From JASBTN01 sp965228805 (GTDB taxonomy: Bacteria; Pseudomonadota; Alphaproteobacteria; Rhodobacterales; Rhodobacteraceae), in the NCBI RefSeq assembly GCF_965228805.1, contig NZ_CBDDIE010000001.1:62001-126000 (forward strand): 64,000 bases of DNA, given 5' to 3'. A program made the translations under genes and the position numbers. Below are positions 59,897 to 64,000 of the stretch, piece by piece; position 1 is the first letter of the stretch; every line of letters begins with the position of its first letter. Under the pieces are notes generated by a model. That model did no database searches. It was not told the origin of the DNA and was given only the letters and a program-made list of their open reading frames with translations.

Positions 59897-60945
59897 TGTC
59901 TTATGTAAAACCCAAATTCCGCCACCCGAACCTGCCGACGAACCGGCGCGGCTATACGGTGGCCGATTATGATGGTGCGATTTCAACGCTTTGCGCGGGC
60001 TGCGGGCATGACAGTATCTCGGCCGCGATCCGCAATGCGTGCTTCAAATCGGCGATCGAGCCGCACCGGATCGCCAAGGTCTCGGGCATCGGCTGTTCGT
60101 CGAAGATGCCGACGTACTTTTTGGGCAAGAGCCACGGGTTCAACTCGGTCCACGGGCGCATGCCGTCGGTGGCGACGGGGGCGTCCTTGGCGAACCGCGA
60201 CCTGACCTATATCGGCGTGTCCGGGGACGGGGATACGGCGTCCATCGGCATGGGGCAGTTCGTGCACCTGGTGCGCCGCAATCTGAACATGACCTATATC
60301 GTTGCGAACAACGGCTGTTACGGGCTCACCAAGGGTCAGGACAGTGCGACGGCGGATATCGGGTCCGTGGCCAAGGGCGGGGCGGTGAACCCGTTCGAGG
60401 GGATCGATCTTGCGAGCCTCGCGCTGCTGCAGGGCGCCAGTTTCGTTGCGCGCAGTTTTTCCGGCGACAAGGGGCAGTTGGAGCCGCTGATCCGCGCGGC
60501 CATGGCGCATAAGGGCTTTGCCTTCATCGACGTGGTCAGCCCGTGTGTGACCTTCAACAACCATGCCGGGTCCACGAAAAGCTATTCCGAGACCCGCGAG
60601 CATCTGACGCCCATGCCGGTGGAGTTCGTGCCGATGCGGGACGAGATCACCACCAATTACGATCCCGGCACGACCCAGGCGGTGACCCTGCATGACGGGT
60701 CGGTGATCCACCTGCAAAAGGCGGCGGATGGGGTGAAGACCGACGACCGCAACGCCGCGCTGATGCGCATGCAACAGGCGCGGGACGAGGGCAGCATCCT
60801 GACCGGGCTGATGTTTTTGGACCCGAACCAGGCGGACCTGACCCAGACCCTGAACCTGGCGACCACGCCGCTCAATGAGCTGGGCAAGGATGAGCTGTGT
60901 CCGGGGTCCAAGGTGTTGAAGAGCATCAACGAAGGGCTGCGATAA
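59896..60945 (+). CDS. 2-oxoacid:acceptor oxidoreductase, beta subunit
   Basis: This 349-residue TPP-binding subunit has LCAGCGHDSISAAI (Fe-S/TPP region), GIGCSSKMPTYF, the Mg-TPP motif SGDGDTASIGMGQFVHLVRRNLNMTYIVANNGCYG and a C-terminal segment typical of KorB-type proteins. It pairs with the gamma-alpha subunit upstream. The substrate (2-oxoglutarate, pyruvate or other) is not decided by sequence. The operon is followed by the intergenic repeat element copy B. Confidence 0.88.
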   Translation: MSYVKPKFRHPNLPTNRRGYTVADYDGAISTLCAGCGHDSISAAIRNACFKSAIEPHRIAKVSGIGCSSKMPTYFLGKSHGFNSVHGRMPSVATGASLANRDLTYIGVSGDGDTASIGMGQFVHLVRRNLNMTYIVANNGCYGLTKGQDSATADIGSVAKGGAVNPFEGIDLASLALLQGASFVARSFSGDKGQLEPLIRAAMAHKGFAFIDVVSPCVTFNNHAGSTKSYSETREHLTPMPVEFVPMRDEITTNYDPGTTQAVTLHDGSVIHLQKAADGVKTDDRNAALMRMQQARDEGSILTGLMFLDPNQADLTQTLNLATTPLNELGKDELCPGSKVLKSINEGLR

Positions 60946-60961
60946 CGGAAGCAGCGGGGCA

Positions 60962-61082
60962 GCGCCCGACCCTGGGTGGGCGCCCCGCAACCGTTCTGTG
61001 GAGCAACCGGCCCGCATCAAATGATACGCCTGTTCTGGGTGAAACGTCGGAAAAGCGCCCTCCCGTGGGGAGGGTCGGGCGC
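60962..61082. repeat. 121-bp intergenic hairpin repeat, copy B
   Basis: It has the same length and ends as copy A (41137-41257): GCGCCCGACCCT at 60962 and AGGGTCGGGCGC at 61071. It lies between convergent genes, the oxidoreductase beta subunit and nadC. The outer ends can pair to a long hairpin that works in both directions. Confidence 0.75.
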
Positions 61083-61117
61083 TGCCCCGCTGCGCGGGGC
61101 CGGGGGTTGCGTTCTTC

Positions 61118-61966
61118 TTAGAAATCCAACCCCAAATCCACAGTCCGCGCGGAGTGCGTCAGCGCACCAGACGAGATGTAATCCACCCCAGTGGCGGCAA
61201 TCGAGGCAATCCGCTCCAGCGTGACATTCCCCGAAGCCTCGGTCTTCATCCGCCCGTCGACCATCGCCACGGCTTCCCGCAGCATATCATTGTCCATGTT
61301 GTCGAGCAGCACGACAGAGGCGCCGCCGACCTTGAGCACCTCGGCCAGCTGGTCCAGGCGGTCGACCTCGATCTCCACCGCCATCATGTGGCTGGCGGAG
61401 GCCTTGGTGGCCTCCAGAACGGCGCGCACGCCCCCGGCGGCGGCGATGTGGTTGTCCTTGATCAGGATCGCGTCGGACAGGGAATAGCGGTGGTTGAAGC
61501 CACCACCGTGCAGGACGGCGAGCTTTTCCGCCATGCGCAGGCCCGGGGTGGTCTTGCGGGTGCAGGTGATGCGGGTGTCCGTACCCGCGGCCGCGGCGAC
61601 GAAACCGGCGGTCTTGGTGGCAATCCCGGTGAGCCGCCCGGCAAAGTTCAGCGCCACACGCTCGCCCGACAGGATCGAGGCGGCGGAGCCCTTGATTTCC
61701 ATCAGCACGTCACCCTTGGCGCAGGGCTGGCCATCGGCGATATGGGTCACAATCTCCAGCGCCGGATCGACCAGGCGAAAGGCCAAAGCGGCGATCTGCA
61801 TACCCGACACAACGGCATCTTCGCGCGCGTTCAGGCGGGCGTTGTAGGTCGTGCCAGACGGGATCACCGCGCGGGTGGTCACGTCGCCGTAGCTGCCCAG
61901 ATCTTCCATCAGGGCGTTGCGGACCATCGGTTCCAGCACCAGGTCGGGCAGGGAGGCAAAACTCAT
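61118..61966 (-). CDS. nadC: Nicotinate-nucleotide pyrophosphorylase (quinolinate phosphoribosyltransferase)
   Basis: NadC converts quinolinate and PRPP to nicotinate mononucleotide, the third de novo NAD step. The 282-residue protein shows EDLGSYGDVTTRAVIPSG, the ARLNAREDAVVSG region, LNFAGRLTGIATKTAGFV, TCTRKTTPGLRMAEKLAVLHGGGFNHRYSLSDAILIKDNHIAAAGG (catalytic Arg/Lys/His set) and the C-terminal VDYISSGALTHSARTVDLGLDF. It overlaps nadB by 4 bp; the order nadA-nadB-nadC is an operon. Confidence 0.93.
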   Translation of the reverse strand: MSFASLPDLVLEPMVRNALMEDLGSYGDVTTRAVIPSGTTYNARLNAREDAVVSGMQIAALAFRLVDPALEIVTHIADGQPCAKGDVLMEIKGSAASILSGERVALNFAGRLTGIATKTAGFVAAAAGTDTRITCTRKTTPGLRMAEKLAVLHGGGFNHRYSLSDAILIKDNHIAAAGGVRAVLEATKASASHMMAVEIEVDRLDQLAEVLKVGGASVVLLDNMDNDMLREAVAMVDGRMKTEASGNVTLERIASIAATGVDYISSGALTHSARTVDLGLDF

Positions 61967-63528
61967 GTCAATTCCTTGGTCACGACGGCGCGAACCTTTT
62001 GCGCCTGGGTCAATGTCTGGTGCGAGCGTTCGCCTGCGCCGGGCAGGGGCTCGGGGAAATCGGCGCGTTCATGGGCGCCGCGGCTTTCTTCGCGCATCAG
62101 CGCACCGGCGGCAATCAGCGTGGCGGTGGCGCACATGTTCAGGAAGGACGGGCTGTCGCCATGGGCGTCCTCCAGCCGGGCGATGGTGGTCAGGGCGCGG
62201 ATCAGCCCTGCGCGGTCGCGCACCACGCCCACGTCGCGGGTCATGCACTGGCGCAGTTCGTCCACAGCCTCGGGGGCAGGGGGGGTGCCGCCAGGTTGGA
62301 AGGGGATCGCGACTGGGGCGGCCTGCGTGTGTTCCGGCGTTGCGGCGGCGATCCCGTCTGCGCAGATGCGGGCATAAACCAGCGCCTCCAGCAGGCCGTT
62401 CGACGCCAACCGGTTCGCGCCGTGCAGCCCCGTGGACGACGCCTCGCCACAGACCCAGAGCCCGGGCAGGGAGGCGCGGCCTTGCGTGTCCGTCGCAATG
62501 CCGCCCATGTGGTAATGGGCCGCCGGGGCGACCGGGATCGGTTCGCGGGCCGGGTCGATGCCATTGCGGGCGCAGTAGTCGGCCACGGAGGGGAACTGGG
62601 TCTTGATCGCCGCGCCGAGCGCTTCGCGGGTGTCCAGCATAGGGCGGTTGCCTGCCTGCACCTGGGCAAAGATCGCGCGGGCCACCACGTCGCGGGGGGC
62701 AAGCTCGGCGTCCGGATGGACCTCGGTCATGAACCGCTCGTCGTGCTTGTTGATCAGCACCGCACCTTCGCCGCGCAGGGCCTCGGTGGCGAGCGGCGCG
62801 GGGTCCTCGCCCACATCCATGGCGGTGGGGTGGAATTGCACGAACTCGGCGTCTGAGATCACCGCGCCGACCCGCGCCGCCATGCCGATGACCTGGCCGC
62901 GAATGCGATGCGGGTTGGTGGTGAGCGCATAGAGCCCGCCGGAGCCGCCACCGGCCAGCAGAACAGCCGGGCCGGAGAGGGTCACGGGGGCGGATCGGCC
63001 CTCGTCGCTTTCACAGAGGGTGACGCCGGTGACGCGGCCGTCGGTGACCTCCAGGTCGGTCGCGAGCGTGCCTTCCAGCACCTGAATGGACGGGGTCTGG
63101 CGCACCTGGTCGATCAGGGCGGCCATGATCTCGGCGCCGGCCTGGTCGCCCTTTACGCGCACCACGCGGGCGAAGCTGTGGGCGGCCTCGCGTGACAGCA
63201 CGTAGCCGCCGTCCTCGGTCCGGTCAAAGGGGGTGCCCAGGCGCGTGAGGTCGAGGATATGGCGGCGCGCCTCGTCGGTGACCATGGCGGCGACCTCAGC
63301 GTCCACCGTGCCGGCGCCGGCGCTGACCGTATCCTCGGCGTGGTTCTTCGGGCTGTCCGCCGCATCCATCGCCGCCGCCACGCCGCCTTGCGCCCAGGCG
63401 GAGCTCGCCCCGTCGCCAAGCGGTTCGGGCGAGATCATCACCACGGGCCGGGGCGCCAGTTTCAGCGCGGCATAAAGCGCGCCCATCCCGGCGCCCACGA
63501 TGATGATACGATCGGTGGAGATCCGCAT
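61963..63528 (-). CDS. nadB: L-aspartate oxidase
   Basis: NadB oxidises aspartate to iminoaspartate with FAD. The 521-residue protein has the dinucleotide motif IIIVGAGMGALYAALKL, GASSAWAQGGVAAAM, VVLLAGGG-type SGGLYALTTNP, the FVQFHPTA segment, REALRGEGAVLIN-like active-site Arg (ALRGEGAVLINKHDERFM) and the GLWVCGEASSTGLHGANRLASNGLLEALVYA loop. Length is typical. Middle gene of nadABC, 18 bp after nadA. Confidence 0.93.
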   Translation of the reverse strand: MRISTDRIIIVGAGMGALYAALKLAPRPVVMISPEPLGDGASSAWAQGGVAAAMDAADSPKNHAEDTVSAGAGTVDAEVAAMVTDEARRHILDLTRLGTPFDRTEDGGYVLSREAAHSFARVVRVKGDQAGAEIMAALIDQVRQTPSIQVLEGTLATDLEVTDGRVTGVTLCESDEGRSAPVTLSGPAVLLAGGGSGGLYALTTNPHRIRGQVIGMAARVGAVISDAEFVQFHPTAMDVGEDPAPLATEALRGEGAVLINKHDERFMTEVHPDAELAPRDVVARAIFAQVQAGNRPMLDTREALGAAIKTQFPSVADYCARNGIDPAREPIPVAPAAHYHMGGIATDTQGRASLPGLWVCGEASSTGLHGANRLASNGLLEALVYARICADGIAAATPEHTQAAPVAIPFQPGGTPPAPEAVDELRQCMTRDVGVVRDRAGLIRALTTIARLEDAHGDSPSFLNMCATATLIAAGALMREESRGAHERADFPEPLPGAGERSHQTLTQAQKVRAVVTKELT

Positions 63529-63546
63529 GACCGACCCCGCCCCGGC

Positions 63547-64000
63547 TTACAGGCCCAGCTTGCGCGACAGGTCGATCATCGCCTGCACGGACTGGCGCGC
63601 CTTCACGGCGACCGCCGGGTCAACCTCGACCTGGTTGTCCATCGTGTGCAGGACGTAAAGGATCTTCTCCAGCGTGATTTTCTTCATGTAGGGGCACATG
63701 TTGCAGGGGCCGACGAAATCGACCTCCGGCAGCTCGTCGGCGATGTTGGAGGCCATCGAGCATTCGGTGATCAGCATCGCCTTTTCGGGCTTCTTGTCGG
63801 TCACATACTTGATGATACCGCTGGTCGAGCCGGAGAAATCGGCCTCCGCCACCACATCCGGCGGGCATTCCGGGTGCGCGATCAGCTGCGTGCCCGGGTT
63901 CCATTCGCGGAAGTCGCGCAGGTCCTGGGCGGTGTATTGTTCATGCACGATGCAGGAGCCGGGCCAATAGACCACGTTCTTGTCGGCCAGGTTGGCGACG
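63547..64000 (-). CDS. nadA: Quinolinate synthase, 5' part beyond window
   Basis: This is the C-terminal 150 residues of NadA, which condenses iminoaspartate and dihydroxyacetone phosphate to quinolinate using a 4Fe-4S cluster. Visible cluster ligands are Cys in WPGSCIVHEQY and in GPCNMCPYMKKITLEK, with AHPECPPDVVAEADFSGSTSGIIKYV in between. The frame is open to the right edge, so the true start lies outside; internal Met codons are not starts. First gene of nadABC. Confidence 0.93.
   Translation of the reverse strand, partial: VANLADKNVVYWPGSCIVHEQYTAQDLRDFREWNPGTQLIAHPECPPDVVAEADFSGSTSGIIKYVTDKKPEKAMLITECSMASNIADELPEVDFVGPCNMCPYMKKITLEKILYVLHTMDNQVEVDPAVAVKARQSVQAMIDLSRKLGL

Overview
The window is GC-rich, densely coded DNA that reads like a marine Rhodobacteraceae (Roseobacter-type alphaproteobacterium). 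The taxon is inferred from gene families and operon style, not from a marker gene. A complete repABC replication and partition module sits near the centre (about 23.6-29.6 kb). It has repA, repB and repC, a candidate antisense RNA, an AT-rich candidate origin inside repC and two parS-like palindromes. The window is therefore most simply part of a repABC megaplasmid or chromid.

Layout. 1-2.6 kb: 5' part of an amino-acid adenylation (NRPS-like) gene, divergent from a DUF6502/DUF5666 pair. 2.6-10.5 kb: a minus-strand serine-cycle operon (sgaA, mtkA, mtkB, hydroxypyruvate reductase, malyl-CoA lyase, glycerate kinase, MFS transporter), divergent from a LuxR-type regulator with inverted repeats between them. 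11.3-13.1 kb: GNAT and membrane-protein genes split by an insertion flanked by 41-bp direct repeats. 13.3-22.4 kb: an unusual cluster with a SARP-like regulator, a 1307-residue SGNH/serine-protease/lysozyme-like/peptidoglycan-binding protein, a PAP2/haloperoxidase-fold protein with a (GGGH)x14 N-terminus, and a subtilisin-like protease. 22.4-24.5 kb: a Fic protein and a serine recombinase. 24.7-29.6 kb: plasmid backbone. 29.8-35.2 kb: peptide-type ABC transporter. 35.5-41.1 kb: hydantoinase/oxoprolinase hyuAB, aminotransferase and Asp/Glu-racemase-family operon. 41.3-50.1 kb: MttB-family methyltransferase, 2-hydroxyacid dehydrogenase, heterotetrameric sarcosine oxidase and MmgE/PrpD operon with a divergent LysR gene. 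51.2-56.1 kb: dimethylglycine-dehydrogenase-like enzyme, class V aminotransferase and a GATase1-AraC regulator. 56.2-60.9 kb: a GltD-like Fe-S oxidoreductase plus two-gene 2-oxoacid:acceptor oxidoreductase. 61.1-64 kb: nadC, nadB and 5'-truncated nadA.

How it fits together. The sarcosine oxidase and dimethylglycine-dehydrogenase-like enzymes would release methyl groups from N-methylated compounds as methylene-THF and leave glycine. Glycine plus methylene-THF makes serine, the substrate of the serine cycle encoded at the left. The replicon thus looks specialised for methylated-amine and one-carbon use, with transport and hydantoin-type ring opening as possible feeders. glyA, ppc, mdh and the THF-interconversion genes are not in the window.

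The best candidate for an undescribed system is the 13.3-22.4 kb cluster. Its two outward-facing promoters share CGTGAAA direct repeats spaced exactly 11 bp, the geometry known for SARP regulators. This suggests one regulon of hydrolases, none of which has a visible signal peptide.
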